Counted from the stretch's first letter, positions 26,810 to 40,789 are shown. The stretch: DNA of 64,000 bases from Stenopsyche tienmushanensis (GCA_008973525.1 WACJ01000250.1:124001-188000), one strand, 5' to 3'. Translations and numbers: made by a program. Notes: generated by a model from the letters alone, not told the origin.

Positions 26810-27270
26810 GTGGATTAGGTTGTCCAGAGAATGCCGTACTTATACACACGACTAGGTACGGAATGGAAGACGATTAATGTTTCAGACGAACTTCTGCAAA
26901 AAAATTGAAGGATGGACGCTTGACGATCTTCACGGAGTCTCTTTAGGGAATATTATGTCGGATTAACTTGGTTACAAGAAGTTTTGTGCGAGATGAGTGG
27001 TCAGAATATTCACACCGGAGCATCGTCAAAATCGTGTGATCACCACGCGTGAATTTTTGGATCGTTTTGCACAGGAGGGAGAAGTTTTTCTGGACTCTAT
27101 CGTGACGGAAGATGAGATGTGGGTGTGTCACTAGATCTTAGAATCCAAAAGATAATTAAAAAAGAGCTGGCGGTCGAGTTCTATGATACTGGTATACAAA
27201 AGATGGTGCCCTGACTACAGAAATGTCTTGAACTCGACGACGATTATGTTGAAAAAATTTTTTTTAGATA
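26810..27270 (+). pseudogene. Mariner transposase pseudogene
   Basis: One frame from 26907 to about 27152 reads EGWTLDDLHGVSLGNIMSD, stop, LGYKKFCAR, stop, VVRIFTPEH..REFLDRFAQEGEVFLDSIVTEDEMWVCH, stop, LESKR. This follows the order of mariner transposase: LGYRKLCARWVP, then FL..IVTGDE(T/M)W with the first catalytic Asp in TEDE, then PESKR. At 27166-27255 the C-terminus reappears (ELAVEFYDTGIQKMV, LQKCLELDDDYVEK). About a third of the protein between these parts is deleted, and three in-frame stops replace Trp or aromatic codons. It cannot make an active enzyme. Confidence 0.75.
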
Positions 27271-27299
27271 ATTTGTGAAGTATCCTATGAATTTAAATT

Positions 27300-30200
27300 A
27301 AATACAATACAACATTTTTCGATCCTATATATAATACACGTTGTAACCTTATTTTCTGGATGACGCTAGTATATCTTTAATTAAAGAATGCCTGATGTAT
27401 AGCCAATAAATATGTCGTTGATTTACAAATATACTTGCTATTATACAAATATACTTATTACAGATATAATACGAAGCTCAACTTTATTGAATATAAAATG
27501 GAATTGATATTTATAACTATGGTGTATTATTTAATTTTCTATGATTATTTGTTTGTATATTGTGTATTAAGAGTGTCATTATCTATTGAGCAAATGGAGT
27601 TGCAACTGCAGATTCTTAACTTAATCCTTTTCTATTATCGTTAAGCGAAAATTTTTAGACATTTGTGTTTGTATGAAATGCGTTATGAAAGTAAAAACTA
27701 ATAGCTATATATTATGTACATCTCAGTTCAAATTGAATAGGAATAAGTATAAACAAGGACATATTGTATAATTCATTCTCTTTGTTCACTTTTCCTAAAA
27801 TCAGTACCATTTGTAAGGGTTAACAATGTATTTTTCGTTATTTATTTAACTTACATCTTTAGTGGAACAATGCGGTACAATTACGTGTCTCTTTTGTTAA
27901 GATTATCGGCCATTACAGGATTAAGGTAAGGCGACACAATAGAGAGTGTCGCTAATAATGCACTTGTAGACGCAAACTTTCTACCGGTCTGCGCTCATCC
28001 CATTCTTCTTGATAAAATCTCGCATCTATTCGGTTGCTAAAGCATTTTACATGTGTGTAGAGTCCTTTATTTAAATAGAAAGCCGCATTATTCTGAGAAT
28101 CCTTGTCGACAATCCTTTAAGCAATACCGAATTTCTTGCTAATCGAGATCGAAGTATTTTAGTCAAAGCGAGTGCTTTGTGTATGAACGTTAGCATAAAT
28201 ATTATCTCGATCGTTTTATTTTATTTGGAATTTAAAATGATTGCAAATATGATGATTGCTATAAAAGAAAATTAAGCATTTTATATTAAAATTACGCTTA
28301 GTTTCAAAGAAACGAATCTGGCAATTCCGCTTCATTTTCTTTACTTTCATTCCCATTGCCCACCCCACGACGGCTTCCACCGCAGACAATATTAAATTGT
28401 CTCCGATGTTATTCTATCATTTGCACTTCGTTTGAAATTACTCCACTAATTAAAACTGGGATAATTGTATTTTTGCCGATGCTTTGAGGAAGGAAGGAAG
28501 GTGGACATTGCTTAATATAGACAAGTAATTAAAAGAATACCGACAATTTGCTCAGCGGGATAAAGCAGACAGAGGAGACAATTAATTCCCTTTGTGGCTC
28601 TTTAATATGCACCCTGTACAATGGAATACCTGCAGACGAAATAAAAAACTTTCGATGAGAGTAAATAAATTAGAATTCGTTCATTAGGCATATTTATAAA
28701 TAATTTAATTACACCTTCGCATTATGGAATTAAGCTTTCGCATATTAAATATTGTTATATTTCCCAAATATTATAAAGATAATGAATATCATTTTAACAT
28801 CGTTTAAAAAGTATATTTGTATTAATTATATCATGAAAAATTATATTTAAATAAAATGCTTTACATATAAAATATGAACATTCATAATATGTAAAGAAAT
28901 AAATTTTATTTGCATCAACGCCATCTTTTAGTGGATAGATAAACTAAAATATTTTTAGTTGCTAAATTTCACTAATAGATGGCCTGTCAAATTCAAAACA
29001 AGTTTTATATTTGATCTGTTAATTAATTGTATATTTAATTTATAAAAAATCATAAATAATTACACGGAATGAAAATGTATATTTTCAATGGATTAAAAAA
29101 TAAATAAATACGGCAAAATAATGTACGTTGAGTATTATTATTATATTATCTATTTTTACATTTAAGAATAATAATAAAAACACAATAATAATAACTCATT
29201 ATCATTCAATTTTTCATTCCAAAAATTGTATAGTATTTCTAAATCTAATATGGGGATATATAATTGTTTATGTGGCCCGTAGAGTTGTGGTGCATTGCCA
29301 AAGTGGACAGAAAGTTCATTTGGGTTGTCTACTCCTGGTTTATGCAATAAAAAAAAACTATTGTCAAAAATCAATTTCAAAGCTAGCCTAAATTCATGGC
29401 CATGTTGATAAGCAACAGTAAGCCAACACAACAAAAATGTGTTTTAAATTTTGTATAAACAGATCACAAGACACAAGATATATTTTTTGTTTTCCATAAA
29501 ATCAAGTTTACTTTTAATGGATCCAATTTGAAGTTAGTTATTGAGGTAAAATATTCTACATAGCTTCTAAGATAACTGATGGAAGTCAACTTCTAGAATT
29601 ACTTTCGCCAGTAAAATACTAGAATGCACTGGTGTAAAATATATGACTTAAGCATAAGCAAAAAGATATGCAATTCCAACTCGCTATTTAATAACCACAT
29701 AATTTTACATATACACATGTATCGATAAGTTGGAATAAGATGATGGTCTAAAAATTGACTCGATTATAATGTTATTTAAAACGCTCTCAATGATTTCCAG
29801 TACTGACTAATGTAACAATATCGATTAAATTAATAATCAAAAACATGCATTTTCAATTAAAATTTTTAAGTAATAATATTTCATAAATAATACTCCACTG
29901 AAAGAGATTTCACAATGACAGGATTTCAAAAATAATAATTGCCATGTTTTCGGGAGCTGAATCGCATATTATTTTTCCCGATACAAGTCTGTCGGGATAA
30001 GCTCTGTTTGATTTATTCAAATTGCGGACCCATTGTGTTTAGTGAGATGTTGTTTATTTCCAGAATTAAGCTGTCAGCTTCAGACCCATTATCGGCGGAG
30101 GGGTAATTAGGGCGAGTTAATTACCTGTCTTCCCGGCCAATTGAGCCGCCCTTTGTCGAGAAAATTGTATCATCCCTTTCGGTACGATACAATCAACAAT

Positions 30201-33200
30201 TTTCCAGGGTCGGTTTTTGGGCGCAGACGCGTCTCGGACGACAAAAAACCTTAATGAAACCTTACCGGAGGGATTCGTTTGTTCCACCTTTGTATTCGAA
30301 GGAGCCCCTAATGATTATAGAAATGTGAGCATAATGGGCTTACTGAAATTGATTTTCCGGCCAAAGTTTTTTGTGATAGTAAAAACTATTTCCGGAAAGA
30401 ATCATTTTTGAATTTACGTTACAATTGCTATTAATAAATTTAATAAACAACAAACCAAGCGAGGGATGATAGCATGATAAGAGCTTTATCTATGCTAAAA
30501 CTTGCATGGTCATTCACAAATAAGCCAAATTGAAAGTGCAACCCCTAAGCATATCTGTCTGTTAATGGCGAAAATCATTAGAATTTGTACACTCAAAGAA
30601 TAAATGGGGATAAGAAATGATTCAGCAAATTCTTGACTACATTATCTGTTATATATCTTAAACATTCCCAACATGTTATAAAATTTATCAGCTAATCTAA
30701 AGGTGGTTTTCTTGATCGTATTATATATTATCTCTTAGATTTAATTTCGTGATGATTATCGTTTTATATTCGTATATCTTGGTACATAATCTGCTAATTA
30801 CTATTTTTTAATGCTTTATTGTTTTTGAAAGACTTAATCCGAGGATGAAATTTCAGATTTAAATACAATTATCATCATTATCATAGTGCAGCCACAAACA
30901 ATCCATTGCAGAACTAGGGTCTCTTCAATATCCATTCATAAGAAAGGGTTACATTCATATCGTCTGTATCATACATTCTCTTCCTCGTTCGCTCTATGTT
31001 GAAGGCAGCATGACCTCCACGTTTCATTTAAAACGATCATCCAGCGGGCCATTTGGATGAACGTTTCGAAGGGCACTTTCATGACCGACATCTCGACAGG
31101 AAGTGTGAGAAATTTGTAAGGACTGAGTAGTTTTCCTCAGTAGATAGTGAAACATTACTTGAAATGACGATAAACACGTAGCAGCATAAGATTCGGAGTT
31201 TAAGAGCCAAATTAAGGTCTTGTAAAGTCAACATACTCTTCATTTTAAAAAACACCGCTCGTGTTTGTTTTATCCTAAAGCTTTAAAATGATTTAAAAAT
31301 GTTTTTTTTTTCAGTGTATCGGACATAGTTTTCTCTGAATACAGAATCGGAAACATTAATATAGAACGAGATTAAAATTCAGATCAATTTAAATAGTTAA
31401 AATATTTTTAATATGATAATTATTGATTTAATTCTTGGAGATCACCTACGCCCATTTTTAAAATTATTATATGAAATTAGTGTTAATAATAATTTGCAAC
31501 TACAATGTGAAGATGTGCAACCATCGAAACATAACTCCATGTTCTAATTACCATTTTAAAATATGTATCTGAATTCTTAATGGTAACAGACTGGTGAAAT
31601 ATTTTCCATTGATGGTTTGAACATTGTCTATCTTTTATATAGACTCTTCTTTAATTTCAAACAATGTCAAACATCAAAATTAAATTTATATGTAATAAAA
31701 CATTTTTGTATTTATGCTGTTATTTCTGTTAATATTGAATAGTTAAAATGATATTTTAAAAATATTAGTATGATTATCAATGCTTTGAACCTTTTCAGAA
31801 GAAATTTAAGTATTCGGGTATTTTAGCCATCTGTTGACGAATAGGAAAATTTTATTTATTTATGACAATATTCGATACAAAATCGTTGCTATGTTTAAAA
31901 AAAACACGTTAATTTGTAATAAAAAAGAAAAAAATATTTATATAATAATTCTCAAAAAATATATACATTTATAATAAATAAAATTACAACAGATTAATAA
32001 ATAGAAGCAAAAGAGGGTTGATTATAATTTACTGTTATATTAATATTTATGAGTATCGATTTTTTTTAAATAAAAATCGTTATGAAATTGTAACCAAGCT
32101 ATAAATTTATCACTGTGAGTGTTGAATGTTATCTTGACAAATGAACGCTCAAGAATGCTAAGATTTCTTGCTGAAATCTGATTACTTCAACTCTAATTGA
32201 ATACTTGAGAGCAAGAATTCAAATGAGCTCCGAGATATACGAGATTAAACATCAAGATGTCTCCATCGGTTCAATCCTATCACTTTAGCTAGCTTTCATT
32301 GCCAAAAATTGCGTTAAAAATCGAGCGAAACAGCGGTCGCAATAATTTTCAGGTATCGCAAACTTGTCAGGAATGTCGAGGACCTGTGTTCATAATCGGG
32401 CCCCTATCATTTCGACGATACACGCGATTATTTGCTGAAACATTTTTTGGTAAAATTGTGTACGTCGAAAAGTTTGCAAGTCGTTAATTCTGCAAAATTT
32501 GCAAAACCTACGCGAGGAATTTCCGCGGCCGGCGTAAATTTTTCGGATGCCCCGACTTAACAAAATTAAAGCAATAATTCAAAGTAACGAAAGAAACTTT
32601 TGCAGGGCCATGAAATAATTAAATCAGCAGACAATATATATTCTGCTATACTGGATGCTTCGAATCTTACATGGGCCGCTTTTGTGTATTTTTTCTTTGT
32701 CGAGCAAATAAATTTATGACACGCTTGGATTGTAATGTACACGCTTGAGACCTAATAATTTAAAAGTTCAACTTTAAAGTTTTGATGTCGGAAGGTTTGT
32801 CTTTGAAAAGCTGTATGGTGTGAGCTGTAAAAAGCTTTGGGAATACCATTCCTCCTGTATAACTGGCAACCGAAACGAACATTTATTTAAGTTACACAGG
32901 GGGAGCAATTATAAGTTGAATTAAATACAGCATGTTTAAAAATATTAATAATTATCTTCAGCTTAACAAAAAAGATATTTCAATAAGTATCTTTAATTTT
33001 ATTTTACATGTTTCATTGTGCTATTATTTTTAATAATCATTTTAATTATGAATTATTAGACAAAAGTGTTACATATAAAGTATATCTGAACAATATAAAA
33101 TATACATCAATTTGACGTTGAGAACTAGATCATCTATGATGTTATTTGAAATTATCGTATTGATTAGATCTACACGATCATTCTTCGATTTTTCACTCAT

Positions 33201-33620
33201 CCATTATCATAATAAAGGCGCTTAAAGTTGATCGAACTTTTTCTTGTGAAATTAATCGCATTTATAATTCTTTTTAGTCTCAATTTCCTATGACGTTAAT
33301 TTTAATATAGTAATTCATAATGGATTATTTGATTATAGGAATACAATAAACGCTCAGGCATTTTTAATATTCATATATGAAGACTAATTCTTCTATTTTA
33401 ATTGTAAAATTATACGAAATTGATCTGTCAAGTGCTTTTAAAACTGATAATCAGGAATTTATAAAATAAGGGACAGAATTTATCTGACGGACTATTTTGA
33501 TGTAATTTTTATTATGAATATTTTCTTTATTCTTCTTAAGATTTATCTAGGAATAAAGGACTTTCACATAGTGCTTTCTACATATGGTTAAAATAGAACA
33601 TAACTGATTGAATATTGGAT
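27300..33620. other. Gene desert, AT-rich, with one homeodomain-site pair
   Basis: No gene is recognised. Open frames at 29128-29434 and 30217-30411 carry no motif. A GAGG/AAGG run lies at 28487-28502. The block 30070-30300 is GC-richer and contains two TAATTA sites 14 bp apart (30104-30109 and 30118-30123). 31000-33600 shows nothing I can name. Confidence 0.4.
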
Positions 33621-33621
33621 T

Positions 33622-33670
33622 TAGGTAGGAGAGGATCTATGAGTGAATGACGAAATTATTATTATTTTAC
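33622..33670. repeat. Fragment of the SINE-body family
   Basis: GGTAGGAGAGGATCTATGAG and the following TGA..GACGAAATTATTATTA match the body of the SINE at 60347-60395 with a small deletion. It is an isolated fragment without tRNA head or tail. Confidence 0.5.
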
Positions 33671-35919
33671 AATAAACCTATTATATTAACATATATACTA
33701 TTATGAGTTTGTGCAATAAAATCAACCCATGTGAAATTATATTTTAGTATAAAAAAATTAAATCTGGAAGACTTAGCTTGTTTTATGTAGATAAATGCTT
33801 TGAGTCGTGTGTTTTAGAGCATCCTATGGGTTCCGTTTAAAAACGATAAAGAGGATTCATAAGTAGAAAAGTTCTACGTGCATCAAATGTTTATTAATTT
33901 TATTAGGAGCATTAAGCGTTATGCCGGTCGGTTATCAAGCCTTACAAGGAAAAGTTATGAAAACGAGACACTGTAAAAATATTTCAGCACAGGTGCCATA
34001 GAACTTATTATAAATTGTTGTTTTACAAGAGCGATGCTACTGAAATATTTCAGACGGCTATCGGTGGAAATTTTTCATGCAAGCCTGGTGCAGGAATTGA
34101 TTATTGTTTCATATATTTTGCCTGGGGATGCTTTTTTATTTTCGCATGTTGAGTGGATTCTATTTCCTCCTCATTTCGACTATGGCGTGCACAAATTAAT
34201 TTACATTTCTATACTTCTAAATGTCCGGTAGAGTTAAATGGGTGAAATATGAACGCTGAAGTTAAATGCGTCCCGCTGCGATGGTAAAATAATTAATATT
34301 TCAGCATTTGCACGCATTGAAACGGATGTGTGTATCGGGTGGTGCAGGCAAACCATTCATCTGAAAATGTATACAATCGAAATCCGATAATACAATATGA
34401 CTTAGTGGCTAATGCTTTGAAAACCATCACACTTTAACCAATTATACTGTTAATTTTATCTATTTATTTATTATGAGTTATAAAAAAAATATGATTTAGA
34501 ATGGGATGTAAAGGAATCATTTTTATAAAAAATAAGAAGCATTGATGCTATTGATTTGCTATTAAAAAATGGCTTTCTTATTTTGGCAATTGATTGAATG
34601 GTAATCTTCTTTAAGGGGGGCAAATCCTTACAACGTTAAAAAAAATCGTTTTTTTTACCTTAGGTATTTCGAAAGTATAACATATTGAGAGTATAGTATA
34701 AAAGAGAAAAATCGGAATATAAAATATTTACGAAGTTATAGCGCGTAATAAGGAGCACACCAGAACCGCTGTGAACTAGGGAGTCAGGTCAAGTAGGAGC
34801 GCTTGGACTTGAGCAACTTTTCTTTCATAATATATTTGTTTGAATCTTAAGTTTTATTATAGGAAATGTTCCTAAAAATATTTTAAGTAAAATTATCGTT
34901 ATATTGCACTCATATATCTCTAACTGTAGGTATACGAAATTAAAGTTGCTCGAAATCAGCTCGAAGTTGCTCGAAGTCAAGTTTAGTTCGATAGTTTGTT
35001 GTGTATAGTTGAATTTTCGAAGAAAAAGTTTAAAAATACCTTAATAAAGGAACGAAAGGTAAAGAAATTCGAGGAATTAAAAAAAATACTTTATCATGGG
35101 AACCCGACTGGAGTCAAAATCCGGTGCAAATGGCAGAAATCCTTCAAACTCATTCATCAAAAACTTCATTTTGACGATGATGAATACATTAAATATTATT
35201 ATTGGCACCTACTGTAAAGTCTTTACTGAAAATACTGATGAAGCGCGGGTAGCGAGGTAGAACCGTAAGAGTCTTTCTGAGACAAAAGTAGCTCGTATCG
35301 CCCGAAAACAACAGTTAGTCAAAGATAATTAATTTTTTGAAAAAGCAGAAGATGCACCTGGAATCATTGGTTGATCGGTAAGTCACTAATTGATAGATTT
35401 ATCGCATTGAAACTTTAAATGAGATTATCTCGAAACTTCATTTTCAAAATGTTCTCCAGTTGCAGCTTAAAAAGTTGTTGATCGATCTGACTGAAATTTT
35501 GGGATGTTTCTCAATATAATATTATTTAATCAACTAAGCTAAAGTTTTAAGGTTTTCGCGTAAATAAATGATTTTTTCGGGGTAAAAATTATCAAGAAAA
35601 TGGTAAAAAATATGAAAGTTTAACTAAAAAGCCTGCTATATTAAGTATTTTTACTAATTAAGAGTTATATTGTTAGAAAGAGAAAATCAACAGAGAATAA
35701 TGATGACATTGACACTGCGCATATTATTTCTTCCAAAGAATTGCTCTTTCTTTGAGTCATATAATCACAAATCAGAAAATCGCAATGAAAATTATCATAC
35801 AGCGATGATAGTTTGATATTGAAATAATTATTATTTCTCTAGTGGAGGTCTGGCATTAGAGAAACCAAATGTCAGACATCCATACAATTTTACCAATAAT
35901 GCGAGACATCCTTAAAATG
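33671..35919. other. Non-coding; possible unclassified repeat at 34600-35600
   Basis: An ORF at 34996-35217 is lysine-rich (VKKFEELKKILYHG) but has no known motif. At 34943-34981 the unit AAGTTGCTCGAA is repeated with a 21-22 bp period, and an inverted version lies near 34798-34818. The style suggests an old transposable element that I cannot classify. Confidence 0.3.
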
Positions 35920-35934
35920 TTATTTATTTAATGC

Positions 35935-36110
35935 CTTATTGTTTTCCCGATTTTTATTAACTTTTTTGTGCGATTTTGGGTATATTTTATATAGCTGTTT
36001 CAAAGTTATACGGTTTTTAAAATCCATGGTACGCATCTTTAGTTTTTCGATGTAAGTCATAGCTTTTTTGTGCGATTTTCCGCGGAACTCATCTATCGCA
36101 CAAAAAACAA
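35935..36110. repeat. Tigger-family subterminal repeat, inverted fragment
   Basis: Read in reverse complement it contains GGAAAATCGCACAAAAAAGC, then TATGACTTACAT, then AAAACCGTATAACTTTGAAA. The same order occurs at 40490-40580 and, more diverged, in the Tigger-like element at 19740-19880. No terminal repeat or coding remnant is attached. Confidence 0.5.
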
Positions 36111-36936
36111 AAAAGAAGAAAATATTTTGCATCAAAAAATTGTCTAATAAGATAATTATATTAGCAACATGTAGTAAAAAGGCAATTGGACATCTTTAAA
36201 ATATTCGGACGACATATTTTAAAGACATTTTGATCGTCATATTTGATTTTCAGATATAGGTTTATCATCACACCGTATCCTCAAGAGCCACCGTATTATG
36301 ACGATAATATCAAATATCAAACAAGATCACAATTGTGAAGAAAGACGAGACTAGTATTAATATTCCAACCAGCCTTTTTTGGAAAAAAATCAAAATGAGC
36401 ATCATGAGAATTATAAGGAGGACTGTTTAACTTCTTAGCAAGACAATAAAATCATCATTTGATACGTTTCCCTATGTTACCCATTGAGGAAACATTTACA
36501 AAAGAAAGCTTAATAATCTTCAATATCAAGGGCACGATACGGGAATGTATGATACAGCCGATATGAATGTCACTCTTTTTCATGAATGAATAATGAAGAG
36601 TCCTGCAATGGATTGCGTGTAGTTGCATCATGAGCGATTATTTATACTTCAATGCTTTTACATTCGAGTCGATAGCCTGATTCTTAAGGTAATTCTACAA
36701 AAATAATACAAAATTCATCAGAGCCCTTGAGGTTTAAATTCATCTTTAGTTCATACTTATTAATGCGTAGATTTAAGAATTCCATTATATTTTATTACAC
36801 GTTGGCTTTGTATAATATTGAAGTTATACCACACGGTTTTGGTTTAACACTATTGATGAATTATGGTATGTTTTTATATATTTTTATATATGCCATGATT
36901 AATAATTATATCAATTTAGTTGCTTTCGGGCGTATA

Positions 36937-36987
36937 CCTCATATTACACGACATTTTTGTAGAACCATACGATCGTGTTATATGAGG
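36937..36987. repeat. Long-stem hairpin
   Basis: CCTCATATTACACGA (36937-36951) and TCGTGTTATATGAGG (36973-36987) pair at 14 of 15 positions around a 21-base loop. The size is like a microRNA precursor or a small foldback. It lies inside a 124-codon AT-rich open frame (36727-37101, TTG start) that I regard as chance. Confidence 0.4.
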
Positions 36988-39900
36988 CCAAGGTGTATTT
37001 GCAATTTGGGTAGGATTTCCGAAAATATTTTTACATCGTATAAAGACGTCGTTAATATAATTGAATTAGTTGAAAAATTAAGGGGGTGGAATATCGCATG
37101 ACCTGGAGCCTTCAAGCGCTGTACGTTCACAAGCATCGAATCTACACGTTCTTATAAATTTGGCTCCCAGTATGTTTTGGCCGTCATTAATTTTACGATA
37201 CGACCGTGATCACCATAACGAGTTATGGAATTTTAAAATTTGTTCAGCGAAAGTCCATAATTTTTGGTGAAAATATCACCACGGGTATTATGAAAATCAG
37301 GGGTGAGTGGCGGTTGAGAATGAGGGAAATGAAACTAAACTCGTATCTAAAGCGCTATCGCATCACGCACGACACTTGTTCGTGCTCCAATGTAAAATTA
37401 AATTAGTTCAAATACATAAACACTGACTTATCGCTATATAAGGTAATTTCCCCTGTATTATTGTATGCTTGACCGCTATTAGAACTAATATTCGATGTGG
37501 ATCTATGTATTTGTGAAGCCAACTTGACGTATCGAGCATTTGTTGATAAGCCCAAAAAAATCGAATTAACATGATGGAAACGAAAAAAATTAAGAAATTT
37601 GAAAAGCATAGTACATCGTATGTAAATGAACTAGCTTTGGTTTAAAAGTAATCGATTAATATAAATTAAAATCAATATTTCAGATAAACGGTTGAAATTA
37701 TAATTTGTAATACAAATTTTAAATATATCTATTTTTTTGTTATTAAAAATATTATTTATGTTTAAATTTTATTTTTTTAATATTAAAAAATATATCAATT
37801 ATTTTTTCAATAAGTAATAATGTGAAATATTTGCTTTTTTATGTGCGATTTTTAAGCTCAAAGTGTTTATACGTTTATTCGGCACACTCGCACGTATACC
37901 GTGTTTCCAAATGGATTTATCTACAGTAGCGATAAAAATTCTAAGCAAATAAATTAAAAATATTCCGTTTAATATATTGACAATTAAAAATAATTATATA
38001 ATTATGAAAAGTGTAAAATACAGCTTATTTTCACGCGAGTCTGAGGTCAAATATTGTACGCTTACGTTTTCAATTCAATAACCGTATACGTTTTATCGCG
38101 TTATATTTTCTAAATTACAAAATGGTGTTTTTTCAGGTGATCGTGCACGCTGAAAACCTAAAAAAAGGCAATGCTTCTTGCTAATAATGGCGAAATTATA
38201 CAATCGTATATTAATTCAATAATAATTATGAAGTATTATAACGGTGCCCCAATCACGTTTTTGCAAATATTTCGATTCCTAAATCGTAAAAATATGAATG
38301 TAGAATTGAGCATTATATATGCAATTCTTATATTCTTAGTAACAAGACAAATTTAATCGATGTTTATGTTTGTTGTTATTAATATAAATGACAGTATAAA
38401 TTTACGTCATACAATCAAAGCTCTAATATGCAGCATCGAGCGAAATGTCCAAAAATGGTACGAAATTTAGTGATTTTATTCGAATATCATATTTGAAGAA
38501 TGGCAATATTTTGTCAAAAGTATTATGCCGTTGAAGCCACCATGAATATTTAACGAAGTTGTCGTGCTCAGGATTATTTGATTTAAGCATCAATTTAAGT
38601 TTTAAAAGCTCGCTCCTCTATTAAGGCTTTGAAAAGCCAACGAGCTTTTTGTTAGATGGAGAGCTTTGATAAGCATGTCAAGCAACTCAAGCCTTAATTT
38701 TATTAAGGCTTTTTTTCCATTTCGAATACAAGATTTTTATTATGACTAATTACGAGTGTATACCGAAGGCTTTTTTTCTTCGCAGGAAAATGTGAGCTTT
38801 CCGAGTATGACCGCATATAGGTTACAATCTTGATTAATAAGGCTGAACTTGAGATCAATTTAAGCACAGTGACACATTAACGATGCTATTTTTAGTTTTT
38901 TTGACATGTATTAAGTGAATATAATCGCAAAAAAATCATAAAATATTTGATTAAATAATCATAAAAATGCGTTCCGTGCTTGGACTCCAAAAAATGTATA
39001 CACACTTTATTCGCATATAATATAATACATTCTTGAAATGTATTATTTCAAAATAATAAATTATAAATAATATCTATTCATTTATAACAATTTATTTTTA
39101 AAAACCTGTGGATTTTATTGTTTATATGGATAAATCGTTTTGACATTCTGACATCCCTTCATTATTATCATGACTCAATAATATTGCTAATAATAAATGT
39201 ATAATTAGTATATTGACCTAATCCAAATGTTTGAATGCTTCTCTCGTTGGTAAAAAGGGGTAAATCAAATAAAATAAGGGTGACTGTGGGCGCGTATTTA
39301 GGAATATCTGGACGCGGTCGCCGGTCGGACACGAAACTATGCGTGAGACAAATAACTGGGTAATTGTTACCACTTACTTTACTTACCTGGTCACTTACCT
39401 CCGATTCCCGAAGGAGGGCTACTTAAAAAATTGCGTGTTTTCGAGCAATAAACTCGGCATTTTCATTGTGTAAATAGAATTATGAGCGAATTACACAGAA
39501 ATTATACGAAGGCATATCTGGTTAGGGAGAAAGTCTGAGAGAGCTTTTATGCCATTGTTGGTTTTCCTTGTAAGCCGCCTTGTTTGATTAATGCCTTTGT
39601 ATGAAAAATGCTGTAATTTAAACGCTCCTAGATAAATATACATAATTGTTTCGACATTTGCATAGATTCCAAATAAGATCGACCGAAGCGGATCGATTAA
39701 AGAACGTTTTTGGACTGGATAAGCATTTTACGATTGAAAATATGATTTTTTATCATGCACCTAGAAGAAGATTAGACACTGTGAATTTCATCTTTATAAC
39801 ACAAGACCTATTTAATATTTAAAGGCAATGGGTATTATTCTATAACACGGCATTATTACAATAATCTTGCATTTTAATAGCTACACATAAGTTTATGTCC

Positions 39901-40480
39901 AATCATTGGTATATTATAAAATCATTACTTCGAGAAATTAATGCGATCGTTTTAAAGAAGATCGATGATGAGTCTATTAATGTCGTGAAGGCATGGAATT
40001 GCTATACAATTTTTGATTGAATTAACTTCATAGGTAATAATGAAATAAGGTCATCAACATTGAATGCATGCTTGAATATATAATGGTCAGAGTTTGTTAA
40101 GCATGTAAGTCTAATCGAGCTGATTGAAAATAGATTATATGTATTTGTAGAACTTGCTGAAATAATGGAAGCTTTTAACGATGTAATTGTTGAATCAAGA
40201 ATGATGAATTAAATTTGATAAATTTATGATAATTGTAAGTGAAGACGTTGAAAATGTTTGATTTTCACGTTAGAACTCAACGTTTTATAATAATTCTGCG
40301 TTTCGTATAACACAATTTTAGGAATACAATGTTTTAAATATGTGAGAAAAGTTTGCTTATTTTATGGATCGTATATATGAGTGTCTTACTCTAATTTTGC
40401 CAAATAAGAAAATAATACGAAAAGCTAAAAATTCGCTTCCTTAGAAAAAATTCTTATGGAGATCATCTAAATCTGATAAC
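36988..40480. other. AT-rich non-coding
   Basis: No gene is recognised. 38600-38830 is internally repetitive, with several copies of AAGGCTTT and GAGCTTT. The segment begins with GCTCGCTCCTC, like the right end of the piggyBac-type MITE at 2397. The rest shows nothing I can support. Confidence 0.4.
38689..38717 (+). repeat. Perfect hairpin followed by a T run
   Basis: AAGCCTTAAT (38689-38698), loop TTT, ATTAAGGCTT (38702-38711), then more T. The form is like an intrinsic terminator, but in insect nuclear DNA a foldback repeat or Pol III-type terminator is more likely. It lies in a locally repetitive block. Confidence 0.4.
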
Positions 40481-40489
40481 AGATATCCA

Positions 40490-40780
40490 CGGAAAATCGC
40501 ACAAAAAAAGCTATGACTTACATAGAAAAAGTGAAGATGCATTCCATAGATTTTCAAAATCGCATAACTTTGAAACACGCATACATAATAAAGTGGAAAT
40601 ATTGGAAGAATTAAAAAAAACCGAAATCAATTTTTAAAAAAATCTAAAGTGATCGTAATTCAGCGATAGCAAGTGCAATATGTTTTATACAGTCTCAAAT
40701 TATATTATATTTTTCCCCAAATTTCGGTTAGTGTTGATTATTTATTAAAAAAAAACCGCATAACTTCGAAATCACACAAA
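40490..40780. repeat. Tigger-family subterminal repeat, two fragments
   Basis: 40490-40580 carries CGGAAAATCGCACAAAAAAA, then GCTATGACTTACATAG, then AAAATCGCATAACTTTGAAA, as in the inverted fragment at 35935-36110. A second short piece, CCGCATAACTTCGAAATC with CACAAAAAAAG, is at 40748-40780. No coding remnant is visible. Confidence 0.5.
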
Positions 40781-40789
40781 AAAAGAGGT

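Noticed and set aside
35920..36135. 71-codon Lys-rich minus-strand frame
   Set aside because: It lies over the Tigger-family subterminal repeat, which is non-coding in its other copies.
36727..37101. 124-codon open frame
   Set aside because: AT-rich Ile/Tyr/Asn composition, TTG start and no motif; the hairpin inside it is better treated on its own.
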